A stretch of DNA of 64,000 nt from Argyresthia goedartella. Its lineage: Eukaryota; Arthropoda; Insecta; Lepidoptera; Argyresthiidae. The stretch is taken from positions 6,572,001-6,636,000 of the forward strand of contig OX463813.1 of assembly GCA_949825045.1 (NCBI GenBank). The letters are read 5' to 3'. The translations under genes were made by a program, and so were the position numbers. Under the pieces are notes generated by a model. The model ran no database searches and was not told where the DNA came from. It saw only the letters and a list, made by a program, of their open reading frames with translations. Below, piece after piece: positions 31,310-41,989 of the stretch; within the stretch, counting starts at the first letter, position 1, and the number at the start of each line of letters is the position of its first letter.

Positions 31310-31690
31310 CTATAGATTTGATTTTTGGGTCAACGTTTATTGAGTATTTGATTAAGATTCTCAAAGAAGGAAAACGCGATTGGATGAAATTTTCTCGATT
31401 GAATTCCATTGCAAAAATACCTCTAAATTGTTTTTTCCCCTTATTCTGAAATCCTAACTAAATTTATTGTGGAATTGCATTCAAAATGTGGATATTATAT
31501 ATTAGTAAACTCTCCTTGAGAATATTTTTAAGGAAATAGCGTAGATTATTTTTGAACAATTTTTATGTGGCTTGGCGCTACGTTGAGTCGAGCGCTTTGT
31601 TTGCTCTCTCTTTTCTTTCTTATGTGGAAGTAATTAGCGCTGTCACTTTCGTTTACATTCGTATTCCTTTTAAATATTTTATTTCTCATC
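31310..31690 (-). mobile_element. TIR element J, copy 4, one end missing
   Basis: Colinear in reverse with J: GATTTTTGGGTCAACGTTTA, GGCTTGGCGCTACGTTGAGT, TTTACATTCGTATTCCTTTT. A small inverted pair ATAAAAGTCATCTAT lies next to it at 31280-31312. Confidence 0.65.
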
Positions 31691-31937
31691 ACCTTAATTC
31701 CTTAATGTCTTTGATCGCTCGAGAACTGACAGCTGCAGCATTTAAGCAATACTTAATTTGAGCGGATCTCTGATTCGGGCATCAGCCGCAAGCGCAACGA
31801 AAGTGTTGGACTCATAGTCATAAGTGGCTAATTCAGTCACGGCTCGCTCGAGTCGCTTCCGTGGTTTGTCAGAACACAATCGTTGCAATCATCTGCCTAG
31901 AGTACAGTTCAGGCGAAAATAATAATTAATAGTTTAA

Positions 31938-31992
31938 AACCGGCCAAGTGCTAGTCGGACTCGCGTACGAAGGGATCCGCACCATTATCTAT
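31938..31992 (+). repeat. Family A terminus
   Basis: CCGGCCAAGTGCTAGTCGGA and GAAGGGATCCGCACCATTAT mark one end of family A. It stops where AT-rich sequence and SINE D begin. Confidence 0.6.
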
Positions 31993-32065
31993 TAAAGCGA
32001 CAAAAAAACTTGTTTTATTTTAATTAATGTATTAATTTTTAAAGTGAATATATATATAATATATA

Positions 32066-32325
32066 ACGACGACCCGAATGGCCGAGTCGGCAGTGACGCT
32101 GCCTACGAGGCCAAGGGTCCCGGCGTTCGAGTCCCGGTGGGGGCAAATATTTCTTTGATGAGAACGAATGTTTGTACCCTAGTCATGGTTGTTTATCTAT
32201 CTAAGTATTATACTTATCTATACAAGTATGTGTATCGTTGTCTAGTACCCAAGATCCAGGGAATCCTAGTTTGGGGCTAGATCAATGTGTGTAAATGGTG
32301 TCCAAGGTATTATTATTATTATAAC
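32066..32325 (+). mobile_element. SINE family D, full length
   Basis: tRNA-like head GACGACCCGAATGGCCGAGT with A-box region and B box GTTCGAGTCCCGG. The body is ACGAATGTTTGTACCCTAGT, CGTTGTCTAGTACCCAAGAT and GGAATCCTAGTTTGGGGCTA, with a TTATTATTATT tail. Confidence 0.85.
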
Positions 32326-32394
32326 TAAATATTCTGTAGATATTTGAAGCGTCTACCCTGTTGCCGTTATCAGTATCGAGCAAAAACGAGAAAA

Positions 32395-32668
32395 AAACGT
32401 TTGGTGTATGAGAGCCCCCTTAAATATTAATTTTATTCTTTTTTTTAGTATTTGCTGTCATAGCGGCAACATAAATACATCATCTGTGAAAATTTCAACC
32501 GTCTTACTGTCACGGTTCATGAGATACAGCCTGGTGTTAGTTTAAGATTTGACATTCTCCAAATGTAACTTATGTGTTTCTTATGTAAATAAACTCTTTT
32601 TGAATTTTGAATTTTGGTGACAGACGGACGGGCGGACGGACATCGGAGGCTTAGTAATAGGATCTAAA
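32395..32668 (+). repeat. Family A half interrupted by a LINE tail
   Basis: GAGAGCCCCCTTAAATATTA to ACAGCCTGGTG, then an insertion at 32535-32617 (TAACTTATGTGTTTCTTATG, then TGAATTTTGAATTTT), then ACAGACGGACGGGCGGACGG and AGTAATAGGATC. Confidence 0.7.
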
Positions 32669-33004
32669 AACTAAAAACGCCGTCGTGTTTTTTTTAATCA
32701 TATAGCTGTTGTAAAGACGGATCGAACGAGCATAAAATCCGATGAGTTCACATTACAAGTAAGAACACCAGTTCTGCCGACAGATTTCCCCGTCAGTAGA
32801 TTTTTAGAGTTTCCACTCAAACGGATTGTACTCGAATGTATCTTCACTGGGTCATAGAGTAAGCTGAGATCAGTGCCTGTGACCGGCTACTTAAAACATA
32901 CTAGGCAAGAGTATGTAATAATGACTCCAAAATGCATAGCAATGGTGATAATTAAACTAAATATTTTTTTTAGTAAAGATTTATAAAATATCACATAATG
33001 ACAT

Positions 33005-33281
33005 AACATAGCGTCACGCCTTTTTCCAAACGGCGTGGCAGAGGCGTAATTGTGCCCACTTTGAGCCAGTTATTCAATACACCATTTTGCGTGACAGGGG
33101 GCTAGCCCATGGCCGCAGCTATGGAGTAATGAAGGTTACCTCACGATGTTTTCCATCAACGTTTGGACGACCGTATAATGTGCTTAAGATAAATTAATTA
33201 TCTCATTGGTACATGGTCAGGAATCGAACCTGCATCTCCTGTGTGAGAAGCAAGCGTGGAACCCATTAGACCACCGTAAAT
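33005..33281 (-). mobile_element. SINE family F, full length
   Basis: Reverse. The tRNA-like head is at the right (GGGTTCCACGCTTGCTTCTC on minus, B box GGTTCGATTCCTG). The 3' part carries GGCTAGCCCATGGCCGCAGC and GCGTGGCAGAGGCGTAATTG. It abuts the LINE at 33282. Confidence 0.8.
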
Positions 33282-34475
33282 CTATACAAACGCAGAAGTC
33301 AACGGCGTTAAATCTGATGGATCGGGGGTAAAAATTGGCGTTCCACAAGGTTCCATATTAGGCCCTTTCTTATTCCTGGTATATATTAATGATCTGCATT
33401 TTATGGTGGAGAAATTGACTAACATAGTGTTGTTTGCTGATGATACTTCACTGGTCTTCAAAATTGAAAGACAAAAAGAAGATTTTGATGATGTCAATAG
33501 AGTATTATCTTTAACCTTGAATTGGTTCACAGTTAACAATTTATTGTTAAATGCTGGTAAAACCAACTGTATCAAATTCTCACTTCCAAATGTCAGGCAA
33601 GTTGGGACCAGTTTAGTGTTGGACAGCAATACGTTAGAATTAGTAAATGACACGAAGTTTCTTGGAATAACCATTGATAACAAATTGCAGTGGGGACCCC
33701 ACATAGAAAAATTGGCTGGTAAATTAAGTTCTGCGGCTTACGCTGTTAGGAACATCAGACAAAACACGGATGTGGCTACATCTAGGCTAGTATATTTTAG
33801 TTACTTTCATAGTGTCGTGTCCTATGGTATCTTGTAGTGGGGGAAAGCAGCGGATATTCAAACTATTTTTATTTTACAGAAAAGAGCTATTCGAGCAATT
33901 TATAATTTAAAACGCACAGACTCCTTAAGACAGCTTTTTAAAGAAATTGACATACTAACTGTAGCTAGTCAATTTATTTTCGCAAATATAATGTACGTAC
34001 GCAAGAAACTTACAAAATTTTCCAAACTTAGCGATAGCTGTAATGTTAACCTAAGAAATAATCGCAGACTACTTGCGCCCCGGTTTAGACAATGCATTCT
34101 CTACTACAACAAGATACCTCTGGAGATCTTGAAATTGCCATTTGAGCAATTTAAAATCCGTGTTAAAGCGACTTTGTCGAAAAAGGGATATTACAATGTT
34201 CAAGATTACTTAAATGATGGGTCTGTATGGGGTTAATCTGGCTCAACAGACATTGCTGTTAATAATTTTGTAATTATTTATTCCTGCTTATTAATTATGA
34301 TAATGACTAAATATTATATTTTGTATTAGTTAAGCATAAGCAATTTTTAAAAAGAGATCTTAAAATCAATCTGTGGGAGTTTCTACGCCCTCCTTCTCCC
34401 ACAGTGGTCCAATGTAGAGAAGTGGCAAAAAATGTCGATTGCTAAGTATATGTAAATATCTACAGTAATAAAGAC
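33282..34475 (+). mobile_element. CR1/jockey-like LINE, 5'-truncated, one stop
   Basis: The open frame begins inside RT motif B (KIGVPQGSILGPFLFLVYIN). It continues with VLFADDTSLVF (catalytic FADD) and FLGITIDNKLQWGPH. It meets an in-frame TAG at about 33835 (between GIL and WGKAAD), then runs on in the same frame to a C terminus ending NVQDYLNDGSVWG at 34236. The 3' UTR (34237-34475) holds CTCCCACAGTGGTCCAATGT and ends TTGGAATTTGGAATC. Less decayed than the copy at 2630-4605; still incapable of retrotransposition. Confidence 0.88.
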
Positions 34476-34984
34476 ATTTGGAATTTGGAATCTCGCGAGC
34501 TATACGGCAAAGATATATATTTTTGAAAATTCTTTGATTGTATTGTATCTTGAAAAATAACCTGTTAAGAAAATATCTCATTGGCGTTTTATTAGAACTA
34601 CGGACTGCCCACAATTATCATAGATTTAAATTAATTGGTACATATAAATTTAAATTACCTTGATTCTACACCACACCCGCCATGCGACAGAAGTTGAAAT
34701 GCTTTTACGACCAATTTCCGGCTTCCGAAAGGAGAAATGTTAAGACCCGTCTTTCGGTAAAGGCAGGAACTCGATTTTTAATTTCGATCTAGTTTAACAT
34801 TATGCTGATCGTAACGTGGTTTTTGGACGAAGGAAAGAGGGTTTAAGATACGTGTGTAGATAAACTATTTTATGTGTACGTAAGTTTATGTTTTAAGTAC
34901 TTTTTGTTGTTCTTAATTGTTGAACCTAGCAATCGTAGGTACTTACTACATTATTGAAGTTTACTTTCATTATTGTTTTATTGA

Positions 34985-35462
34985 TCATACTTAAATGAGG
35001 CTAGTATTTAATCGCACACCAAAAATACTGATTTGCACAGCAAAAAAGGATCAGCAAAAAGACTTTTTATGTTTTAAATATTTTATGTGTACTAAGTTTA
35101 TGTTTTTTGTATTTTTTGTTGTTCTTGCATGTTCAACCTAACACGAAGGATAAAGTGATTCGCTTCGCTCACCCCCTTTACCCTTCACCTAAGCTACCGC
35201 AATGTTTTGCCCTGATATAAGCTGTGCAAATCAGTAGTGAAAAGATAGACTCTGAAAGTAATCAGCTGTTGTCGTGACGCCATCTTGTTTTACATTATTT
35301 AACCAACACGCCGGCTTTCGGTTAGTCAGATTATGAAACGTTTTCGGCAATGTTTAATTTAAATCAAAATTGGTTTGACTTGGTTAAACATCAGTCTTTA
35401 ATTAACGGCCCAGTGTGTTAGTTAAGTGTCTGATTTAACCAACTAACTGCGACATATACATT
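34985..35462 (+). mobile_element. Core-module hybrid: B left end, M right end
   Basis: The left side is a B terminus (GGCTAGTATTTAATCGCACA, CTGATTTGCACAGC). The core is at 35127-35218. The right side, after GCTGTGCAAATCAG, is the M arm (CTGTTGTCGTGACGCCATCT, then GTGTCTGATTTAACCAACTA and CTGCGACATATA). Confidence 0.78.
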
Positions 35463-35908
35463 TCGTCACGTGCGACAGAACAGTGCGAAAATTGAGTGTT
35501 TGTTATTTGTAACTTCAAAACAACTGATTATTTCTGAATTTCAAACACACAGTGTTAAGATATTTTGAATACCTATTGTTTGACGCAAGAACCATATCAA
35601 TATTCTTTATAGATCTCTGGAAAAAGCAAGATTACCGAGATTTAGAAAAAAAAAACCCTTAGTAACCCATTGACGAATTATGTTTTAAAACTCACAGATT
35701 TAAGAAAAGGGATGTTTTCATAACATATATTTTTCTGAATTTGACGTTAACCAGCGCCTTAAAACTCTTGTGAAAATCATTTCAGCCAATAAAGTTCTGC
35801 TATTTTTAATTAATATTCGATAAATCGCCTGTTACATTTGAGCACTCTTACAGAAACTGGGGTTAGTGTATCACTGGCATTACCTGGGCGTTACTAACCG
35901 TTGATCTG

Positions 35909-36358
35909 TTGCACGTATCGTAAACTGGCATGAGTATGTTGCACGTATCGTAAACTGGCATGAGTATGTTGCACGTATCGTAAGCTGGCATGAGTATGTT
36001 GCACGTATCGTAAACTGGCATGAGTATGTTGCACGTATCGTAAGCTGGCATGAGTATGTTGCACGTATCGTAAACTGGCATGAGTATGTTGCACGTATCG
36101 TAAGCTGGCATGAGTATGTTGCACGTATCGTAAACTGGCATGAGTATGTTGCACGTATCGTAAACTGGCATGAGTATGTTGCACGTATCGTAAACTGGCA
36201 TGAGTATGTTGCACGTATCGTAAGCTGGCATGAGTATGTTGCACGTATCGTAAACTGGCATGAGTATGTTGCACGTATCGTAAGCTGGCATGAGTATGTT
36301 GCACGTATCGTAAACTGGCATGAGTATGTTTCACGTATCGTAAACTGGCATGAGTATG
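35909..36358. repeat. 30-bp minisatellite, 15 units, intronic
   Basis: Unit GCACGTATCGTAAACTGGCA plus TGAGTATGTT, period exactly 30 bp from 35911. One site is A or G (TAAACTGG or TAAGCTGG). The order of the 15 units is A A G A G A G A A A G A G A A, so much of it follows a 60-bp A-G dimer. Starts about 70 bp downstream, in transcript sense, of the microexon donor at 36427. Confidence 0.97.
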
Positions 36359-36427
36359 ACACATAGTTAAAATAAAAGTTGTTAAAAAGAATATCGACCT
36401 GCCAATTTCAAAATATCGAACACTCAC

Positions 36428-36471
36428 TTTCATTATGTCATCATAACCTTTCTTTGGACCCTTGGTACAGG
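36428..36471 (-). CDS. Cep170: CEP170-like protein, 44-nt microexon
   Basis: Microexon bounded by acceptor AAGTAG (AG at 36473-36472) and a strong donor ATGAAA|GTGAGT (36427-36426). With the A left by the 62553 donor it reads TCTKGPKKGYDDIMK and ends on a codon boundary, in phase with the next exon, which begins DLIPSNQDTEAY. The exon is 2 mod 3, and that is exactly what is required to link the two big exons, whose junction would otherwise be out of frame. The pyrimidine tract is weak, so inclusion may need splicing enhancers. A 30-bp minisatellite begins about 70 bp beyond the donor. The long frames through that array, in all three minus-strand phases, are artefacts of its period being divisible by three. 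Confidence 0.68.
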
Positions 36472-36559
36472 CTACTTTCGACCAAAACATGATTTATTTA
36501 GAGTCCAGATTGCTTGTCCAATGTCTGACGTCACATAAATCAACATTCAACAGTAACTA

Positions 36560-36830
36560 TAGTAATAATAATAATAATACCCTGGACACTATTTACACAC
36601 ATTGATCTAGTCCCAAACTAGAATTCCCTGTATCTTGGGTACTAGACAACGATACATATACTTATATATATAAATATTATACTTAGATAGATAAACAACC
36701 ATGACTGACTAGGGTACAAACATCCGTTCTCATCAAACTAATATTTGCCCCCACCGGGACTCGAATCCGTGGCCCTTGGCTTCGTAGGCAGGGTCACTGC
36801 CGACTCGGCCATTCGGGTCGTCACTCCCAC
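36560..36830 (-). mobile_element. SINE family D, full length
   Basis: Reverse copy with an AATAATAATAATAATACC tail end at 36560 and a tRNA-like head at 36790-36822 (complement of GACGACCCGAATGGCCGAGT). Lies about 90 bp upstream of the microexon acceptor. Confidence 0.85.
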
Positions 36831-36831
36831 C

Positions 36832-37765
36832 CGTAGTTAATTAATAGTACATTTCGTGCGAGTTCGCAAAGGCTTATATATTTACGAACCGAGAATTTTA
36901 CGGCGCGAGCCGAAGACGAGGTTCGTAGCGAGGTTCGCAAAGAAGCCATTTCGAACGAGTTACGAATAGAATTGTTCCGCCTGAGAACCCAAAATCAAGC
37001 GGCGAAGGCGCTATTTTTAGGTTAGAAGGCGGAAAATAAATGTAAGTATTCTTAGTAAGATAGAGGCTCGCCTCTGCGCATATGAAGTATCTTATATGTT
37101 TGTCTGTTTTAATTAAATTACGCAACATTGCCAATTTGCCACACAGCTACTCATTAGAACTGGAAAGTATCATACTTGAGATTATAACATTCTTACGTTG
37201 AATCAATTATAAAACGGTATACATATATACATGATGTTTCGAAAATCAACATCAAGCGAGTAACAAAAGATGGGCCCTGCTTAAAATTTTTTAAAAATAT
37301 CTTTGACACTTGGTTCACCAATATTTTGTCGTCAAAGTTACTAGAAATGTATGACAGGGTGCCTAATTTCTTTTTCGAAAAATCCTATATCAAATTTATT
37401 TTTTACTTGCTGATGCCCGCAATGTCATCTACGTGTTCCTAAGAATTATCATTTATCGAGATAACGTTACCCTCCTGGCGAAGTCGGATAAAAAGTATCT
37501 TATATGTAAATCTAGCTCATAAACTATCTCCGTTCTAAATTTAATTAAAATCCGTTCAGCCGTTTTAGCGTGATTGAGGCACAAACACACAAACACACAA
37601 ACATCCAAACATCTTAACATCGCTTCTTTCACATTTATAATATTAATTGGATATTATTGCCAGAGCACGTATAAGCGGGCCTGTCTCCTGCTACTCACTC
37701 GCTCGACGTTTAGTTACCCTGTATAGATACGGACGTCCTTTCTCCCTATCTGACGAGATTAATTA
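36832..37765. other. Intron stretch with an RTE-like 3' tail
   Basis: 37430-37660 contains GAGATAACGTTACCCTCCTG, AAATCCGTTCAGCCGTTTTA and CACAAACACACAAACA, typical of a non-LTR 3' tail; part is shared with 24390-24470. The rest is unassigned. The frame at 36898-37134 is not supported. Confidence 0.45.
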
Positions 37766-37770
37766 AACAA

Positions 37771-38130
37771 ACATTTACATACAGGCACATACATTGCTTC
37801 CGGCCCCACGCTAGGATAACCTGTGTCGTAGGAACCGGAAACAGCGACGTCACACACACAAAAACATCCAAGACCAGGTGTTTTTTTTTCGTTATCCCCA
37901 GCCGGTGATCGAACCCGGGACCTCTCGCATGGTAGGCAGAGCAGCGTCTCAGGGGTCTAATAAAATTGGTCAACACATGTTCGTTCTTCATAACCGTGAT
38001 GCAAAACATCTCGTGGATGCCTTTTATATCTGCTGCGATGGGCTACTCCCCTGTCACGTAATACGGAGTATTGAACTATTGACTAACCGTGGACGAAACT
38101 GCGCGCCGTACAGGAAAAGGCGTGACGCTA
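37771..38130 (-). mobile_element. SINE C (reverse) followed by SINE F-like remnant
   Basis: 37771-37935 is SINE C (TTCCGGCCCCACGCTAGGAT, ATCGAACCCGGGACCTCTCG). 37940-38130 contains GCTGCGATGGGCTACTCCCC and AGGAAAAGGCGTGACGCTAT of SINE F in plus orientation. Confidence 0.68.
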
Positions 38131-38221
38131 TGTTTGTCTGTTTTGAGATCTTACAGATTAACTTGACCAGGTCATATCACGTTGGGCCTTCCGAACTAAA
38201 AAAAACACTCAGCGAATTAAT

Positions 38222-38482
38222 ACCTTAATAATACCTTGGACACCATTTACACACTTTTTGATTTGATGTAGCCCCAAACTAGGATTCCCTGTATCTTGGG
38301 TACTAGACAACGATACACATACTTGTATAGATGAATATCATATTTAGATAGATAAACAACCATGACTAGGGTACAAACATCCGTTCTCATCAAACAAATA
38401 TTTACCCCCACCGGGACTCGAACCCGGGACCCTTGGCTTCGTAGGCAGCGTCACTGCCGACTCGGCTATTCGGGTCGTCATA
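38222..38482 (-). mobile_element. SINE family D, full length
   Basis: Reverse copy. Tail near TAATACCTTGGACACCATTT and tRNA-like head ending at GGCTATTCGGGTCGTC. Confidence 0.85.
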
Positions 38483-38664
38483 GGTCGAATTAGGTCGGAA
38501 CGGAACCAAATCACTGCGAAACTTTTTCTTGGAATGTATCCAGATTCACAGATGAAGGGCATTTATTTGGCATTGTGAAAAGTCGGTCAAGTATGAGTCG
38601 GACTCACATATGATAGGTTCCGGTGCCGTCGTAAAAAAGACGCAAGAAAACACGGCTCTGCATA

Positions 38665-39240
38665 ATTCATAATTTCTTTATTGCACGCAAATCATATAAA
38701 AACATGAAAATACTGTACAAAGGCGAGCTTATATCTAATAAGAGACCTCTTCCAGCAAAACAGGTTAAGATAGAAAAGGTTTCGGGTCACCTTTTATTTT
38801 TTAAATTGCGTAAAGTTCATTATTAGTTGTAGCGGCAAGCAGGATTATAAATAACATAAGAACATAACATAGCGTCACTCCTTTTCCATTACGGGGTGGC
38901 AGAGGCACAATTATGCCCACTTTTGAGCCAGTTATTAAATGCTCCATTTTGCGTGACAGGGGGCTAGCCCATTGCCGCAGCTATGGAGTAATGAAGGTTT
39001 CCTCGCGATGTTTTCCATCACCGTTAAAACGTCCGTATAATGTACTTAAAAAAATATATATAGAAAAGGCCATTAATGTCCACACCGAGGGGCACAGGCC
39101 TTTACCCGGATACGAGTAAGATTAAGCCATACTCCACCACGCTGGCTCAGTGCGGGTGGATGGAGCGGTTTTACGACCACTACGTAGCGATAGTAGCCGG
39201 AACCTACAGCTTAACGTTTCATCCGAAACACTGAACGTCC
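38665..39240 (-). mobile_element. LINE tail, SINE F and SINE G fragments
   Basis: 38670-38790 is the LINE 3' tail (TTTCTTTATTGCACGCAAAT, TACAAAGGCGAGCTTATATC). 38863-39040 is SINE F (GCGTGACAGGGGGCTAGCCC). 39055-39240 is SINE G (CATACTCCACCACGCTGGCT). Confidence 0.65.
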
Positions 39241-39300
39241 GATAATGTACTTAAGATAAATTAATAAAAAAATAATACTTAAAACATAAACTTGAGTGAT

Positions 39301-39718
39301 AATAGTAGTTAATGTGACTGCTACTTAATGGAGGGCATTAATACACGAGTTCGGCTCGTTTCATAATAATATCACTTGAGAGTTTTAATGCCTAATTATG
39401 TACAGTTACATACATTAGTTTATCTACACACATATCATAAGCTCTCTTTGATGTGTTCAGGAAGCGCATGTTTGACCGGCATTGTGGCTCTGCAGTTGTT
39501 TAGCTTGTGTAGTACCAACTTCACGCAGGCAGGCGTCGGCGTTCGAAATTTGAATGTCATAATATGTAGAAAAATTGCACATTATGGTCATAATGTGTAT
39601 TTTTTAGATAAGAAATGAGTTTTTACCAAGTAGTTTAACATTATGCTGATCGCAACGTGCGGTTTTTGTACGCAGTAAAGAGGGTTTATGATACGTGCGT
39701 AGATAAAATATTTAATAC
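39301..39718. mobile_element. Element Q, right end lost
   Basis: Begins AATAGTAGTTAATGTGACTG, preceded by a B-element scrap (AATACTTAAAACATAAACTT). The interior matches 10900-11330. It is cut by family A at 39719. Confidence 0.75.
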
Positions 39719-39722
39719 ATAA

Positions 39723-40136
39723 AAACCGGTCAAGTGCGAGTCTAAATCGCGCACGAAGGGTTCCGTACCACCGTTCAATGGAAGCGATGGTGTGGAGTGA
39801 ATAGTTTGGATTTTACACAGCAAAATATTGTTTACAAAGTTATTGGTGCGGTTACTTTCACACTCCATGTACGTAACCAGGTGCATCCATAAGTTTGTAT
39901 GTGGTATTGAAAGAATTGTTGTATGGGAGCCCCCTTAAATATTTCTTTTATCCTGTTTTGTAGTATTTGTTGTTATAGCGGCAACATAAAAACATAATCT
40001 GTGAAAATTTCAACTCTCTAGCTAGCTAGGTTCTTGAGATACAGCCTGGTGACAGACGGACGGACGGACGGACGGACGGACAGCGGAGTCTTAGTAATAG
40101 GGTCCCGTGTGGAACCCTTCGGGTACGGAACCCTAA
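39723..40136 (+). repeat. Family A repeat, young subgroup
   Basis: Full copy. It has GTTCAATGGAAGCGATGGTG and a (GGAC)n expansion GACGGACGGACGGACGGACG. It appears identical to 27600-27760 and 46855-47015 over about 160 bp by eye. A B terminus fragment (40137-40209) and a further A fragment (40217-40300) follow. Confidence 0.82.
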
Positions 40137-40576
40137 AAAGTGTTTTTGCAGATCCTTTTTTGCTGTGCAAATCAGTATTTTTGATTAGCGATTAAATAAA
40201 TACTAGCCATAAAAAAACCCGCTGACGGACAGACGAACGAGGACGACGGAGGCTTAGTAATAAGGTCCCGTTCGGAACAATTCGGGTACGGAACACCAAA
40301 AAGTAATATAAGCAACTCACCTCTTTGTTAGCGGGTGATTGAGTCGACAATCAAGGAGCTTCAGTGAAGATATACCACATAAAAGGTCCCTCTTTTGCAC
40401 GTTTTTATTTTACTGTGATTTTCAACAAAAATACGAATTCAAAGTAACGTGAAACGGAACGTGTTTTAAAACATCCATCATATCGGAAGTGACGTCCTGA
40501 ATCCCACTGTGATACTTCCCTTTCCAAGCGAAAGAAGGAGAAGAGATTGACGCATAGTTTGAACCCGTGACTTTTG

Positions 40577-40817
40577 GCAATACGGTATTTGACAAGCAAG
40601 TGAAATAAATCGAGAAACGTGTCTCAAGCTGAACCTATTTCAGCAAAAACGTTTGACAATATCGGAATTGTACATTTCCAGCAGTTGTATATTATAAACT
40701 CAATTGTGTGTTAAAAAGACAGCATTTGACTATGACGTCACAAGGTAGTACTTCATAGAACTCGTGAACAGAGTTACCGTTTTGACAGTTCCTAAAAAGT
40801 ATCTATTTTGACTAGGC
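40577..40817. mobile_element. Short TIR element R, copy 3
   Basis: GGCAATACGGTATTTGACAA at the left, internal TTGACAATATCGGAATTGTA, and GTATCTATTTTGACTAGGCC at the right. Confidence 0.75.
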
Positions 40818-41089
40818 CTTTCACTTCTCTGCTGGCTGGAAAAGAAAAAATAATGACATAACAAATTCATTGGCATTGGCAAATTTTATGTTGTTGCCCC
40901 ACAAATGTCTGCAATAGAATCTTCAGTACTCTAGGTGACGTTTGTCAAAAATTTTCCTTTTTAGGTTCTCTACATCTCAACAGGCTAGCAGTCAAATAGT
41001 TTATTTTACTCTGATTACTCTTTCGAGACGATTTGAGAAAATGAAAGCAAAAATAAAATCATATAATGTTTTCTATTAATCCAAAAAAT

Positions 41090-41988
41090 ATTTTATCTAC
41101 ACACGTATCATAAACCCTCTTTACTGCGTCGAAAAACCAGCGTTATGACCGTTACGACGACTTACGTTACGAACAGAAAAATGATAAACATCTTGGTAAA
41201 AACTCATTTCTTATCTGAATATTGATCATTATGGCCATAATGTACCAAAATTTGTCAAATTATGACATTCAAATTTCGAACGCCGACGCCCGCCTGCGTG
41301 CCGCCCCTAGTTTGTCTGTGAAGTTGGTACTACAGAACAAGCTAAACAACTGCAGAGCAATGATCAATGCCACAATGCCGGTCGAACATGCGGTTCCTGA
41401 ACACATCAAAGAGAGCTTATGATATGTGTGTAGATAAACTAGTGTATGTAACTGTACATAATTGGGCATTAAAACTCTCGAGTGATATTATTATGAAACT
41501 CGCCTTCGGCCCGTTTCATAAACCCAATCTCGAGTAGTAATGCCCTCCATTATGTAGCACTCACATAAACTACTATTATCTACACACGTACCATAAACTC
41601 TCTTTACTGCGTCCAAAAACCATACGTTACGACCTACATAATGATAAACTTCTTGGTAAAAACTCAATCCTTATCTGAATATTGATACATTATGACCATA
41701 ATATACCAAAATTTGTCAAATTATGACATTCAAATTTCGAACGCCGACGCCCACTTGCGTGCCGCCCCTAATTTGTCTGTGAAGTTGGTACTACTGAACA
41801 AGCTAAACAACTGCAGAGCAATGATCAATGCCACAATGCCGATCGAACATGCGGTTCCTGAACACATCAAAGAGAGCTTATGATATGTGTGTAGATAAAC
41901 TAGTGTATGTAACTGTACATAATTAGGCATTAAATCTCTCGAGTTATATAATGCCCTCCATTATGTATCAGTCACATAAACTACTATT
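41090..41988. mobile_element. Two element Q copies in tandem, left TIRs missing
   Basis: 41090-41577 and 41578-41988 are direct repeats. Both contain the region AAATTTCGAACGCCGACGCC, AAGTTGGTACTAC and GAACACATCAAAGAGAGCTT and both end in ACTACTATT. The 63-66 codon frames on each strand are shared remnants without recognisable family. Confidence 0.75.
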
Positions 41989-41989
41989 G

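Noticed and set aside
35909..36358. CRISPR-like array
   Set aside because: Units are contiguous 30-bp tandem repeats without unique spacers, in a eukaryotic intron.
35863..36490. Three long minus-strand ORFs of repeated ASLRYVQHTH-type peptides
   Set aside because: They are produced by a 30-bp minisatellite whose period is divisible by three. The only coding part is the 44-nt microexon at 36428-36471.
40352..40400. Possible 38-nt exon ending AAAGAG|GTGAGT
   Set aside because: The donor is good, but no frame combination links it to neighbouring exons without a shift or stop.
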